Part shown: positions 25,018 through 34,379 of the stretch, piece by piece
How the letters are laid out: every line of letters begins with the position of its first letter
How positions within the stretch are numbered: position 1 is the first letter of the stretch
Assembly: GCF_024585285.1 (NCBI RefSeq)
Contig: NZ_CP040755.1
Span: 2,294,001-2,358,000, forward strand
DNA: 64,000 nucleotides
Source: Colwellia sp. M166
GTDB taxonomy: Bacteria > Pseudomonadota > Gammaproteobacteria > Enterobacterales > Alteromonadaceae
Reading direction: 5' to 3'
The notes under the pieces: model-generated
Databases searched by the model: none
The model's input: the letters and a program-made list of their open reading frames with translations, nothing else
Told to the model about the DNA's origin: nothing
Program-made: the position numbers and the translations under genes

Positions 25018-26076
25018 ATGACTTCAAAAAACCTCGCTCAAGATAACGTAACCCGGCTAGCAAGCATTCAAAAAAATCATCAATCAATAGCGAAAATTAA
25101 AACCAAATTAACGCTCTTACTGGTGCATGAATTTACCCAGCAGCTCAGTCATTGGCAAAATATTTTTGCTGAACATTTTCAAATACAGACAGCAGATGAT
25201 GGCTTAACTGCGTTAAAAGCAATTTTGAGCGGAAAAGTAGATGTGGTGTTGTCATCGGCAGAGTTATCTGGCGTGACCAGCTTAGATATATGTAAGTTTA
25301 TTAAGCAACATAAATCAACCGAGCATATTCAAATGATATTTGTTAGTCAGCACTATAGTCAGCGAGAAGAAGCACAAGCCCTATCTTTAGGGGCCATTGA
25401 TTATATCGCCTCAGACACTTTACCGAAAATATTGTTCAGTCGCGTTAAAAACCACATGAAATTGGTCAAACATAATAAAGATCTTGAGCAAATATCAAAA
25501 ACTGACGCTTTAACAGGTATCGCTAATCGATGGTGGTTTGACAATCAACTAGAACTCGAATGGCAAGCGGCAATAAGAGGCAAAGGTGAAATATCACTCA
25601 TTATGATCGATATCGATAACTTTAAACTTTATAACGATGAATTTGGCCATGTGCAAGGTGATGAGTGCTTAACATTAATCGCGTAATGTTTAGCCACAAC
25701 TCAAAAACGTACGCAAGATCTGTGCGCTAGATATGGTGGTGAGGAGTTTGCAGTTTTACTACCCTTTACTGACTTAGCAGGCGCTAAAAAAATCGCCAGA
25801 GACTTAATAACGTCGGTTAATGAACTCAATATTGTCCATGCCAAACAAGCTAAACAAGCTAAACAAGCTAAACAAGCTAAACAAGCTAAACAAGCTAAAC
25901 AAGCTAAACAAGCTAAACAAGCTAAACATCACAACGTTACCATCAGTGCTGGTGTAGCAAGTCATTCACCCGTTTTCGAAAATAATAAAAATTTCAACAT
26001 TAAAGATTTTATTGAACAAGCTGACGTTAAGTTATATCAAGCTAAAACATACGGACGTAACCAACTTTGTTATTAA
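25018..26076 (+). pseudogene. REC-like/GGDEF diguanylate cyclase gene interrupted by one stop codon
   Basis: The frame is open from ATG 25018 (AGGA upstream) to TAA 26076 except for one TAA at 25684-25686. The first 222 codons give a receiver-like domain (LTLLLVHEFTQQL, VVLSSAELSGV) lacking the acidic pocket, the phospho-acceptor Asp and the switch Lys, then the start of a GGDEF domain (SKTDALTGIANRWWFD, IMIDIDNFKLYNDEFGHVQG). After the stop the same frame resumes with RTQDLCARYGGEEFAVLLPF, which carries an RxxD inhibitory site and an intact GGEEF, then (KQA)9 and a normal end (TYGRNQLCY). One base change would restore a 352-residue protein. As sequenced it cannot make a cyclase unless the stop is read through. 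Confidence 0.88.
25843..25923 (+). repeat. Nine tandem copies of a 9-bp unit (aaacaagct)
   Basis: Nine perfect copies of aaacaagct, followed by a partial copy (aaaca). In the GGDEF frame they encode (Lys-Gln-Ala)9, inserted in the loop between the 'NELNIVHA' helix end and the VTISAGVAS strand. The unit length is a multiple of three, so copy-number change alters loop length but not frame. Confidence 0.97.
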
Positions 26077-26567
26077 TTACCGTTCTATGAAAATAAATAT
26101 GTTAAAAAAATACTGACAAGAACTTGGGTAAATAAGTCAAATAACTAATAAGGTCTACAACTGCTATACACAATCAGACCGTTATTACTGCTGATATCAG
26201 CAAAGTAACACGACACTTAGCGCTATTAACCAGCCCAACAATCACTATCAGCTCACTACATCAGGCCTTAAGTAATACCGTAGTTTCTTTCAGCCTAGAT
26301 ACTCATGCTTAAGGTTAAATTTCATCACGTCAAACTGAAATTATATTAAGGTGGTCATTATTATTAATACCCCCGCTTGATTTTTGAAAAAATTTCAACG
26401 CCCCTGTAAAACTTGCAAAACACAGATGAACCCCAAAAGCAAAAAAAAAACATAAGCACTTGATATTAAATAGTTAAAATAAATTAAAAACCCTGGCGCA
26501 ATAGTTGCTATTACATAGTGAGTGCAATGAATATTGCAGATTTTAATCACTGAAAAGGAAACTTAAT
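26077..26567. other. Intergenic region before the YqjD-like operon
   Basis: About 490 bases. A frame from about 26150 to 26310 is open for some 54 codons (including DISKVTRHLALL) but has no start or recognisable family and is probably chance or a remnant. The last 100 bases are AT-rich and include an AAAGGAAA ribosome-binding site for the next gene. No confident promoter or RNA. Confidence 0.45.
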
Positions 26568-26882
26568 ATGTCACCGTCAAAGCAAGCAAGTAAAGATACA
26601 TTAAAGAAAAATTTAACTGCTGAACATCCGGTAGCTGATAAGCTAAAAGACACCTTGCATGGCTCAGTGGATACATTAGCGGAGAAAGTTGGTACGGCGG
26701 AAGAGACAATTCGTGAAACAGCGCAAAGCAGCTCAGAAACCCTGGCAGCCAAACAAAATGAGCTTGAAGCGAAATGGAATACCTCGACAGTCAAGAAATA
26801 CGCAACCGAAAATCCAGTGGTAACTGCCGGTATAGCTTTTTCTGTTGGCATGCTAGTGTCAGCATTCTTAAAACGAAAATAG
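26568..26882 (+). CDS. YqjD/ElaB-like (DUF883) membrane-anchored protein
   Basis: A 104-residue protein: a long amphipathic, Ala/Glu/Lys-rich helical stretch (TLAEKVGTAEETIRETAQSS) followed by a single C-terminal hydrophobic segment (NPVVTAGIAFSVGMLVSAFL) ending KRK. This tail-anchored layout and the ENPVVTAGIAF glycine-rich motif are those of the YqjD/ElaB/YgaM group, which in Escherichia coli are stationary-phase, ribosome-associated inner-membrane proteins. First gene of a three-gene run, 15 bases before the next. Confidence 0.8.
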   Translation: MSPSKQASKDTLKKNLTAEHPVADKLKDTLHGSVDTLAEKVGTAEETIRETAQSSSETLAAKQNELEAKWNTSTVKKYATENPVVTAGIAFSVGMLVSAFLKRK

Positions 26883-26897
26883 TATAAGGCAATAGCT

Positions 26898-27323
26898 ATG
26901 GATGTTTCAAGCCAGAATAAAAAACCAAGCTCGGCAGAAAACTCTGCTGAGCCGCAAAGTTTAGCGAGTCCTTCATTCAAGCAGACTTATGAGGGTATTG
27001 AGGCGTTATGGGAAAGTAAAATAGCTAAGTTAATCACATCGAAAAATTTAATTGCAGCTGAAGTTAAATTGAGTTTCAGCGCTATTTTGTTAGCTCTTGC
27101 TATTGCCTTAGGATTAACCCTTATAACCACTGCTGTATGGATACTATTGAATTTTGGCGCTGGTTTAATTGTCATGCAGTTAACCCAGTCCATTGCTATT
27201 GCCCTTACTAGCTTAATCACCGTGAACATATTACTTGGCTTATGGCTGTTTAAGCAGTTAAAACAAATTTGGAGATTAGTTGGCGTACCAGCGGCTCTCT
27301 CTGCATTTAATCAAAATAACTAA
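26898..27323 (+). CDS. YqjE-like phage-holin-family membrane protein
   Basis: A 141-residue protein with a polar N-terminus, an amphipathic stretch and two hydrophobic segments (FSAILLALAIALGLTLITTA; IALTSLITVNILLGLWLF). The pattern and gene position match YqjE (holin superfamily III, DUF1469), which follows yqjD in enterics. Exact function is unknown; association with YqjD at the membrane is inferred from conserved order. Next gene follows after 21 bases. Confidence 0.75.
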   Translation: MDVSSQNKKPSSAENSAEPQSLASPSFKQTYEGIEALWESKIAKLITSKNLIAAEVKLSFSAILLALAIALGLTLITTAVWILLNFGAGLIVMQLTQSIAIALTSLITVNILLGLWLFKQLKQIWRLVGVPAALSAFNQNN

Positions 27324-27344
27324 GCGATTTTAAAGGTAACTGAG

Positions 27345-27590
27345 ATGAAATTTTTACTTGCACACCAACTAAAACAAGTCGCAAAAGCCAAGCAATTACA
27401 CTTATCGGCATCTGCACTCGATAGACATTGCACTTTACAAACTAAATCTGACATCAAACGCTTGTTAGTATCAAAAAAAGGCCTAGTTGCAGCCTTTAGT
27501 GCAGGTGTAGCTAAGGGCTTAGTTAGCCAATCCGATAAGTCGTCAAAGTCTGAATTAGCAGGATTAATGAAAATGTTAGTTGCACTATAG
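27345..27590 (+). CDS. Small hypothetical protein, positional counterpart of YqjK
   Basis: An 81-residue basic protein (MKFLLAHQLKQVAKAKQLHL) with a short moderately hydrophobic Gly/Ala stretch (GLVAAFSAGVAKGLV) near residues 46-60. I do not recognise a family by sequence. It is the third gene of a YqjD-YqjE-like run, where enterics have yqjK, so it may be a diverged YqjK. GGTAACTGAG upstream is a reasonable ribosome-binding site. Converges with greB. Confidence 0.65.
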   Translation: MKFLLAHQLKQVAKAKQLHLSASALDRHCTLQTKSDIKRLLVSKKGLVAAFSAGVAKGLVSQSDKSSKSELAGLMKMLVAL

Positions 27591-27633
27591 TTAGTCTGAA
27601 ACCTGCTTCTGTATTATCTCAGCATCATGTGTG

Positions 27634-28107
27634 CTATTGCTCATACCTAATGCTGCTAACGTACCAAATTTTTTCACCGGTCGGTGTTTTCACCACGACT
27701 TCGTCATCAAGCTCTTTTTTCAAACACGCGCGCGAAATAGGTGAGTCAATTGACGAGTAGTCATTGCGACCGTAGATTTCCTCCGGTCCAACAATACGGA
27801 ATGTTAGTGTTTCATTGTCGTCATTTTCTAAACTCACCCAAGCACCAAAAAATACTTTGCCTTCTTGCTGAGGGCCATAATCAACAATTTTCAGCTCCTC
27901 GAGGATTTTACGCAGGTAACGCACACGGCGATCTATTTCACGTAAACGTTTTTTATTGTATTGGTAATCAGCATTTTCACTTCGGTCCCCTAAGCTTGCC
28001 GCCCATGACACCTTACGAGTGGTTTCTGGACGCTCTTCACGCCAAAGTTTATTGAGCTCATTTTGCAGTAAAAGGTAACCTGCACGAGTAATTAATTTTG
28101 TTTTCAT
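27634..28107 (-). CDS. greB: Transcription elongation factor GreB
   Basis: A 157-residue RNA polymerase secondary-channel factor that stimulates cleavage of backtracked transcripts. The N-terminal coiled coil has the acidic tip in LGDRSENADYQYNKKRLREI (Asp/Glu pair that coordinates the second Mg). The C-terminal FKBP-like domain includes FRIVGPEEIYGRNDYSSIDS. Length and the KKRLREIDRRVRYLRKIL coil favour GreB over GreA. Single gene, convergent with the YqjD-like operon. Confidence 0.95.
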   Translation of the reverse strand: MKTKLITRAGYLLLQNELNKLWREERPETTRKVSWAASLGDRSENADYQYNKKRLREIDRRVRYLRKILEELKIVDYGPQQEGKVFFGAWVSLENDDNETLTFRIVGPEEIYGRNDYSSIDSPISRACLKKELDDEVVVKTPTGEKIWYVSSIRYEQ

Positions 28108-28198
28108 AATTTGTACTGTAATCTACCTTGAAGATAAAGTAATGCTTTATACCTGCTGATATCGCAAATAATGGCGTTCTGCTCGCACGGTAGATATA

Positions 28199-28229
28199 AA
28201 AAAACACCACAACTAGCGTGGTGTTTTTA
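28199..28229 (-). terminator. Intrinsic terminator after the M16 peptidase
   Basis: Stem aaaaacaccac / gtggtgttttt (28200-28210, 28218-28228) with a seven-base loop. Read on the minus strand it runs into seven T residues. It lies about 80 bases past the peptidase stop and upstream of greB. Confidence 0.85.
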
Positions 28230-28307
28230 ATCTGTGCAAATATACTCAATTACGATCACATCAAGGTGAAAGTGACGAGGAAAATAATTAAGCAATAATG
28301 GCGTTAA

Positions 28308-31196
28308 TTATTTAAATACCGCATCAACAGCGATTACTTCAACATTTTTTTCCGGTAGTGCCAGCTGATAGCTTTCAATAATTTTATCGCTAGCTAATAA
28401 CTCGGCTGGTTTTTCTGAGTTGTATTTAAGCGGCGAGACTTGCTCAGACAACAAACGTTTTTTCATGTCTTCACCATCACCAGAAATAAATACATATTGA
28501 ATATCATCAGTTTGTAAGTTTTCTTTAATGACACGATTAACATCTGCTAACGATAACTTGGCAAATTGTTCACGAACATATTTCACAAACTCTTCTGTTT
28601 GATAAAATTCACTATCAAGTGCATAGCCTAGTTGTTGATCTTGGCTAGCAACGAGTTGTGGTGCATAGTTTGTTAAGTAATTACGTGTGGCTTGAAAGTC
28701 TTTCTCACTCATACCATTTTCAATTAGCTTGTCGAGTTCATATAAGGCAGCACGTGTTGCAAAGTGGGCATCATTATTTGAACGTAATGGACGTAACCAT
28801 ACTTGGAATATTTGGCTAGAGCGACCTAAGTTGGCGTCAGGCTTAGTTTGAAACATACCGCGCGGGAAGTATTCAATATATGAATAATCACCGTAGTTCA
28901 TACCACGTGCTTGACGTATTTGTTGATACAAATAGCTGTTTGAGCTTCTGTGCTCACCGAAATATGAACGAACCAACCAAAGTGCAGCCCAGTCTTTGTC
29001 ATTACGGATAGTATCGATTGGAAAACCAAAAGAAACCGCTGTTGATTGGGCATTTTTTTCTACAATAGTGGCATGATGGCCTTTTAATACCGGTGCTTTA
29101 GCAATGTTTAAACGTTTTTCATCACCCACTGGTAAAGCCGTCAAGTCGGTCATTAATTGTGCTTTTAAATCACTTGGCATGGCGCCTGTCATGCCCAGAT
29201 GTAGTTTTGCTTGCGTTAATTGTGCAGCATAAAAAGCTTTAACATCTTCGATGGTGATCGCTGCTAAGTCAGATAAATCGCCACTGTTGAAGTTTTCATA
29301 AGCATGGCCTTGATAAATTTTGCTATATAGCACCTCTTTACCTAGCTCTTCATCATTAGATGACTTAAGACCAGACTGTATACCGTCAATCAGTTCTTTT
29401 TTCAGACGTTTAAAGTCATCTTCACGCCAGCCTGGATGCAGTAATTGATCACTGATCAACTGATACCACTGTGTTGCATTATCTTTATGAACACGACCGG
29501 TAAACGATATCATCTCTTTATCAAGTTGAGATGAAAACTGGCCTGCTAAAGGGTATAAATCTTTTTGAATATCTTGGTAACTACGAGTTTGTGAACCACC
29601 TTGCGTTAACATACGTGCCATTAATGCTGCCGTACCTTTTTTGCCTTCAGGATCTGCTGCTGCGCCAGTATAGAATAAAAAGTTAACATCAATTAAAGGT
29701 GAGTCATTGGTTTTATCTAATACCGTAAACTGGGCTTTGCGTGGTTGCACTGACTTAGTATTTAATTGAGTCACGGCTGTGTTCAAACTAACTTCTTGTT
29801 CAAAATCAGCTATTTTATCAAGTGCTGACAAAGTTACCGTAGTACGGTTTTCATCAATAAAATATTTGTTAGCAATACGCTGAATATCTTCGGCAGAAAT
29901 ATTATCAAAACTGTTATATAAATAGTTGATGGTTTCTGGATCACGATCAAAATGCATATAGCTGGCAAGTGTTGCCGCAATTGACTCAGAAGAGTCTAAG
30001 CTATTAACAAAGCTATACTTTAAGTTAGACTTTAAATTGTCTAATTTCTCTGTTGAAACCAGTTCTGTGCGCGCTTGCGCATACGTACGATTAATCGCAT
30101 CACGAACCGTTGCTAAATCTTTTTCTTCATTAACTTTAACAAAAACATGGCGTAAACCAGCGTCTTTAGTTTCAGGGTTATAGTTAAACATTTGACTAGC
30201 CAATTGCTTATCAACCACTAATTCTTGGTACAACGCCGAGTTATTAGAGAAGTAAAGTTCAGAAATCAAGTCTAACGCTGCACGGTCTTTCTTTTTTGGT
30301 TGCCAATCAGCGCCTTTATAAGACACTAATAACCAGTGACCTGGCAAACCATCAAACTTTTCATGCACATAGCGTGGTGCAGTTTGTGCAGGCTCTTGAG
30401 TAATGTCGTTAACAAAATCACCTTTTTGCCAATTACCCCAGTGTTTTTCAACCATTGCCATGGTCGCATCGGGTTCAACATCACCAACAATAACTAAAGA
30501 TACGTATTCTGGCTTATAAAACTGTTTGAAGAATTTCTCACCGTAAGCAATCTGCTCTGGCATAGCTTCTACATCTTCAAAAAAGCCCATAGTGGTATGC
30601 TTATAGGTATGAGTATCAAAGGCTTCTTTGCGCACCGCTGCTAACAACTTACGAATTGGACTCGCATTATTTTTTAAATATTCACCTTTTACTGTTAATG
30701 CTTCAGTTTTAAATTGAGCATCAGTATAAGTTAAATTTTTGAAATGGTCGGCTTGAATTTCGAGTACTTTATCTAAGTGATCTTTAGAAAAGTCTAAGTG
30801 ATAATTAGTGTAGTCATTGGTGGTATAAGCGCCGTTATCAACGCCAGCATTTTTAAATAAATCAGCGTAAACATCTTGCGGAAATTGCTCAGAGCCTTTA
30901 AACATCATATGTTCAAAAAAATGCGCAAAGCCAGTTCGACCTACTTCATCTTCATCACGTGAGCCCACTGAAACAGGAATTTGAACGGAAACTAAATCAG
31001 GATAATCAGTTTTAACAATCAGTACGCGTAAACCATTCTCTAGCTCTTTAAAGACATAGTTTTGGCTGAATACTCTATTAGTATTGGTCTCTACTGCGGC
31101 ATTTTCTGCTGTTGAGTTTTGATTAGTTTGCGTGGCTATACATGCAGAAAGTGTCAAACTAGCTACAATGGCTGCTGCTAAATATTTTATTTTCAT
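28308..31196 (-). CDS. M16 family (insulinase/pitrilysin-like) zinc metallopeptidase lipoprotein
   Basis: A 962-residue two-lobed M16 peptidase. The N-terminus is a lipoprotein signal with lipobox LSAC (Cys19), so the enzyme is membrane-anchored in the periplasm or outer membrane. The inverted zinc motif HFFEH lies at residues 92-96, with the distant Glu ligand in the LTVKGEYLKN region about 75 residues later. The first half is catalytic; the second half (from about residue 510) is the inactive M16C-like domain. It probably degrades peptides. Transcribed alone, with its own terminator. Confidence 0.95.
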   Translation of the reverse strand: MKIKYLAAAIVASLTLSACIATQTNQNSTAENAAVETNTNRVFSQNYVFKELENGLRVLIVKTDYPDLVSVQIPVSVGSRDEDEVGRTGFAHFFEHMMFKGSEQFPQDVYADLFKNAGVDNGAYTTNDYTNYHLDFSKDHLDKVLEIQADHFKNLTYTDAQFKTEALTVKGEYLKNNASPIRKLLAAVRKEAFDTHTYKHTTMGFFEDVEAMPEQIAYGEKFFKQFYKPEYVSLVIVGDVEPDATMAMVEKHWGNWQKGDFVNDITQEPAQTAPRYVHEKFDGLPGHWLLVSYKGADWQPKKKDRAALDLISELYFSNNSALYQELVVDKQLASQMFNYNPETKDAGLRHVFVKVNEEKDLATVRDAINRTYAQARTELVSTEKLDNLKSNLKYSFVNSLDSSESIAATLASYMHFDRDPETINYLYNSFDNISAEDIQRIANKYFIDENRTTVTLSALDKIADFEQEVSLNTAVTQLNTKSVQPRKAQFTVLDKTNDSPLIDVNFLFYTGAAADPEGKKGTAALMARMLTQGGSQTRSYQDIQKDLYPLAGQFSSQLDKEMISFTGRVHKDNATQWYQLISDQLLHPGWREDDFKRLKKELIDGIQSGLKSSNDEELGKEVLYSKIYQGHAYENFNSGDLSDLAAITIEDVKAFYAAQLTQAKLHLGMTGAMPSDLKAQLMTDLTALPVGDEKRLNIAKAPVLKGHHATIVEKNAQSTAVSFGFPIDTIRNDKDWAALWLVRSYFGEHRSSNSYLYQQIRQARGMNYGDYSYIEYFPRGMFQTKPDANLGRSSQIFQVWLRPLRSNNDAHFATRAALYELDKLIENGMSEKDFQATRNYLTNYAPQLVASQDQQLGYALDSEFYQTEEFVKYVREQFAKLSLADVNRVIKENLQTDDIQYVFISGDGEDMKKRLLSEQVSPLKYNSEKPAELLASDKIIESYQLALPEKNVEVIAVDAVFK

Positions 31197-31338
31197 TATC
31201 GATCCCTTTATTGATATGCTGCTATCTTATGAAATTGATTATAATTTTTCACCACTTTCAACATTAATTTATATAATATTCTGTAACAAAATACATACAA
31301 CAAATGCATGAACACTGGCAACTTAGAGAAAATTTGGT

Positions 31339-32163
31339 ATGAATAATGATTTTAAAAATAAAACGGTTATCATAACCGGTGCATCTGCTGGGGTTGGCGC
31401 AGCAACCGCAAGAACATTTGCCAACTTAGGGGCAAATTTAGTTTTAGTCGCCCGCGGTCAAGCAGCCTTAGATAAGATAACCGCAGAACTACAAGCAATA
31501 ACATCGGTCATCAATATTGCCATGGATATTAATGATCCAGTAGCGAATGAAGCCTTGCTAATCAAAGCAGCAAGTGAATTTACTTCAGTGGATGTTTTGG
31601 TCAACAATGCTGGCTTTCATCAACGCGGCGATGTCGAAAAAAATCAAGCGGCAGAGCTTGCAAAAATGGTTGATGTTAATTTACGGGCCCCCATTCAGTT
31701 ATCAACATTAATATTGCCTTATTTACGTAAAGCCGGTGGTGGTGCCATCGTTAATGTGGGTTCGCTGGCCGGCCGTACACCGTTACAAGGTGCAGCAACT
31801 TACGCAGCAACCAAAGCAGGTTTACGCGCCTTTACTTACTCCTTGGCAGATGAGCTAAAAGGCACAGGAATTTATATTGGCGTGGTTTCACCTGGTCCTA
31901 TTGATACCGGCTTTATTATGTCGGAAATAGAACAAGTAGAAGACATTGTATTCTCACAACCAATGAGCAGTGCCCAACAAGTTGCTGATGCTATCATTAG
32001 TTGCGCACGTGGTGAGGCTGTTGAAATATCATTACCCAGAGCCAGTGGTTGGTTAACGACTATCTCTTATCTATTTCCAACATTACGCAGCGCATTACGA
32101 CCGGCACTCTATCGCAAAGGCCGTAAAGCAAAAGAGCAATACAAGCAAGGTAGCACTAAGTAA
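31339..32163 (+). CDS. SDR family NAD(P)-dependent oxidoreductase
   Basis: A 274-residue classical short-chain dehydrogenase/reductase. The cofactor loop TGASAGVGAATAR is near residue 13, followed by NNAGFH, the catalytic Ser in VGSLAGRTPLQG and the YxxxK pair in TYAATKAG. PGPIDTGF follows the active site. A basic C-terminal tail (LRPALYRKGRKAKEQYKQ) might associate with the membrane. Substrate not inferable. It converges with the cyclophilin gene with 35 bases between. Confidence 0.92.
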   Translation: MNNDFKNKTVIITGASAGVGAATARTFANLGANLVLVARGQAALDKITAELQAITSVINIAMDINDPVANEALLIKAASEFTSVDVLVNNAGFHQRGDVEKNQAAELAKMVDVNLRAPIQLSTLILPYLRKAGGGAIVNVGSLAGRTPLQGAATYAATKAGLRAFTYSLADELKGTGIYIGVVSPGPIDTGFIMSEIEQVEDIVFSQPMSSAQQVADAIISCARGEAVEISLPRASGWLTTISYLFPTLRSALRPALYRKGRKAKEQYKQGSTK

Positions 32164-32198
32164 CAGCAGCACCTTACTTGGCTGATATCATGCATTGC

Positions 32199-33125
32199 TT
32201 AACTCGCTTTTATACGCGTCACTACCGGTGTTTGACAAACATCTAGCACCGGTGGTGGCTGCTTAAAAAAGAACGCATTATCGCGTTCAATACGTTCTGT
32301 TAACTTTTTAGCAAATAATTTACTTTCAGTATTTTTCACTTCTAACTGTATTTGTCCCGCTAGCGGCACATCTGCCATCATTTTCATCGATATTATCGGG
32401 GTATGTGCCGAACGACCAACGGCAGTTTCACCTTCTATAGACGTGGTTCGGGTAATGGCTTGTACATGATTCATGCCGTAGATCACTCGGCCAAATATAG
32501 TCATAATACGATCAAGATAACGCGGTGCTTGGCCATTGGTTATATAAAAGTGACTTGAAGCCGAATCAGCCTCATTACCGCGCGCCATAGCAACAACACC
32601 AGGGCAATGTGTTAGCCAAGCGCGATTTTCGCTTGGACTATACCCTAGCGAAAAACCATCCTTGAAACCTGTCTGTTCGGCAAATAAATCATTTTTCTGT
32701 ACTAAGGTAAATGACCAATCTTTATCTGTTGGCCACTCACCTTCAAGTGCTAATGCTGTAACAGAGCGATCAGCAAGGCTGCCATCCTCAGGGCCTGCTT
32801 GGGCGACAAAACCATCAATAACACGATAAAATTTATTACCGTCGTAATGGCTTGCCTTAGTTAAACGGATAAATTGTTCTACATGCTTGGGCGAAAATTG
32901 TGGCGCGAGCTCAATAACCACTTTACCGTGCGGTAAGGTTAGCAGCACCATATTATTAATATCGACCGTGCGCCATTCATCTGGATTTTTAAGCGCATTG
33001 TCTGCTGCCACTTTGGCCATGATCTGTGCTTGAACATTTTGCTCAGCTCTTAGCTCTGCGCTAAGCGTCAAGCTTAAGCTGCCAAAAACAGCCAATGAAG
33101 TTAACAGTAATTTTTGAACTTGCAT
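32199..33125 (-). CDS. Exported cyclophilin-type peptidyl-prolyl isomerase
   Basis: A 308-residue protein with a Sec signal (MQVQKLLLTSLAVFGSLSLT, cleavage near LRAEQ) and a cyclophilin domain from about residue 55: FYRVIDGFVAQAG, then GVVAMARGNEADSASSHFYI and IFGRVIYGMNHVQ. Compared with classical cyclophilins the core is expanded by insertions, as in the larger family related to plant CYP38-like and marine gammaproteobacterial forms. The ATG at 33125 is preferred because AAAAGGAA lies six bases before it; an ATG at 33140 lies upstream of that ribosome-binding site. Confidence 0.88.
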   Translation of the reverse strand: MQVQKLLLTSLAVFGSLSLTLSAELRAEQNVQAQIMAKVAADNALKNPDEWRTVDINNMVLLTLPHGKVVIELAPQFSPKHVEQFIRLTKASHYDGNKFYRVIDGFVAQAGPEDGSLADRSVTALALEGEWPTDKDWSFTLVQKNDLFAEQTGFKDGFSLGYSPSENRAWLTHCPGVVAMARGNEADSASSHFYITNGQAPRYLDRIMTIFGRVIYGMNHVQAITRTTSIEGETAVGRSAHTPIISMKMMADVPLAGQIQLEVKNTESKLFAKKLTERIERDNAFFFKQPPPVLDVCQTPVVTRIKAS

Positions 33126-33318
33126 AACGTTCCTTTTCATTCTTGTTGTTATTTTAATAAAAGATATCAGTCATTATTTACTGTTTGCTAGTAAAGCAGA
33201 ACATTTATTGGCCGGCTAGTTTTTTGACAAAAACAACCCGAATAAATGAATGATTGGCGTCAACGCAAGCAATTGATACCATAGTTAAATTAATTACTGA
33301 TCTCAGCGCGGAGTTTTT

Positions 33319-34029
33319 GTGAATAAGAGTTTTATCACCAATTTTTTAGCCCTAATTGCTATTGTCTGTGGCTATATTTTTGCAAACAACATTATTTTCA
33401 CCATCGGTTTATTTGCTTTATCTGGCGCCATAACTAATTGGCTTGCTATCCACATGTTATTCGAGCGAGTACCATTTTTGTATGGCTCAGGCGTTATTCC
33501 AGCCCGCTTTGAAGACTTTAAAATTGCTATTCGCAGTTTGATGATGGAACAATTTTTTACTGAAGAAAATATTGACCGATTTTTAGCCGGTAGTGATAAC
33601 CCCGCTTCAAGCATTGATCTAGCACCGGTGATTAATAAGGTTGACCTATCGCCAGCTTTTGACAACTTAGTCAGCGTGGTTGAACAGTCTTCTTTTGGCG
33701 GTATGTTAGCTATGGTTGGCGGCACTGAAGCACTCCAACCGATGCGCGAACCTTTTATCGAAAAAATGCGCGCTTCGGTGATTGAAATTAGCCAAAGTGA
33801 AGAATTCAATAATATTCTACGAGCTGAGTTAGAACAACCTAACATCATGGCCGGTATGCGTGAAAAAGTCAGTGATATCATTGAAAAGCGCCTCAATGAA
33901 TTAACGCCACAGTTAGTTAAAGAAATTGTGCAAAAGATGATTCACCAACACTTAGGCTGGTTAGTGGTTTGGGGTGGTGTCTTTGGCGGTATTATTGGTT
34001 TTATTGCTGCAATTTCAACAAGCTTTTAA
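33319..34029 (+). CDS. DUF445 family membrane protein
   Basis: A 236-residue DUF445 protein. An N-terminal pair of hydrophobic segments includes the signature SGAITNWLAIHMLFERVPFL, then a long helical soluble part rich in charged residues (IEKMRASVIEISQSEEFNNI), and a C-terminal hydrophobic segment (WLVVWGGVFGGIIGFIAAIS). Function unknown; homologues lie in the inner membrane. The start is a GTG preceded by GCGGAG. Single gene. Confidence 0.88.
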   Translation: MNKSFITNFLALIAIVCGYIFANNIIFTIGLFALSGAITNWLAIHMLFERVPFLYGSGVIPARFEDFKIAIRSLMMEQFFTEENIDRFLAGSDNPASSIDLAPVINKVDLSPAFDNLVSVVEQSSFGGMLAMVGGTEALQPMREPFIEKMRASVIEISQSEEFNNILRAELEQPNIMAGMREKVSDIIEKRLNELTPQLVKEIVQKMIHQHLGWLVVWGGVFGGIIGFIAAISTSF

Positions 34030-34379
34030 AGCCAAATATCATAAAGTTAATGGCGTCAGTATTGCTCGACCAATAGTGATGCTTGTCATAACTGTACTAC
34101 TTCAACATACTGTTTCAGCAGAATATATTGAGGCACTATTATAACCACAAAGATGCCCGCTCCTTGATTAAATTATACTGATAAGTTTTCATCTAAATAG
34201 TGCTCAGTTATTCACTGGTTTTTTTACTATCAATTTCTCTCGATTTATTTAACGTTTATGCTTTAATTTTAGCCTTATTGCCGTTATGCTTGCCCTTTAA
34301 TCACAGGGATTAATACCGCGAGGTCAACACCAATGTTAAATCGCTTAACTCCCTCTCTTCGTACAAGGTAAACCCAGAA
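34030..34379 (+). promoter_or_regulatory. Leader region of the aminotransferase gene, with a 12-codon upstream ORF
   Basis: 350 bases with no sizeable gene. At 34333-34371 a short ORF (MLNRLTPSLRTR) with GAGG upstream ends eight bases before the aminotransferase ATG; its last codons contain the AAGG ribosome-binding site of that gene. It has no aromatic or Asp codons, so classical attenuation is unlikely, and it may be chance. Confidence 0.3.

Noticed and set aside
25843..25923. CRISPR-like or satellite array
   Set aside because: The units are 9 bp, contiguous, without spacers and in frame with a protein; it is a coding minisatellite.
26150..26312. Open frame of about 54 codons between the broken GGDEF gene and the YqjD-like operon
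   Set aside because: It has no start codon, ribosome-binding site or recognisable family, and this length is expected by chance in non-coding sequence.
34022..34143. Short hydrophobic frame overlapping and following the DUF445 stop
   Set aside because: It has no start or family resemblance and lies in the DUF445 3' flank; it is likely chance.
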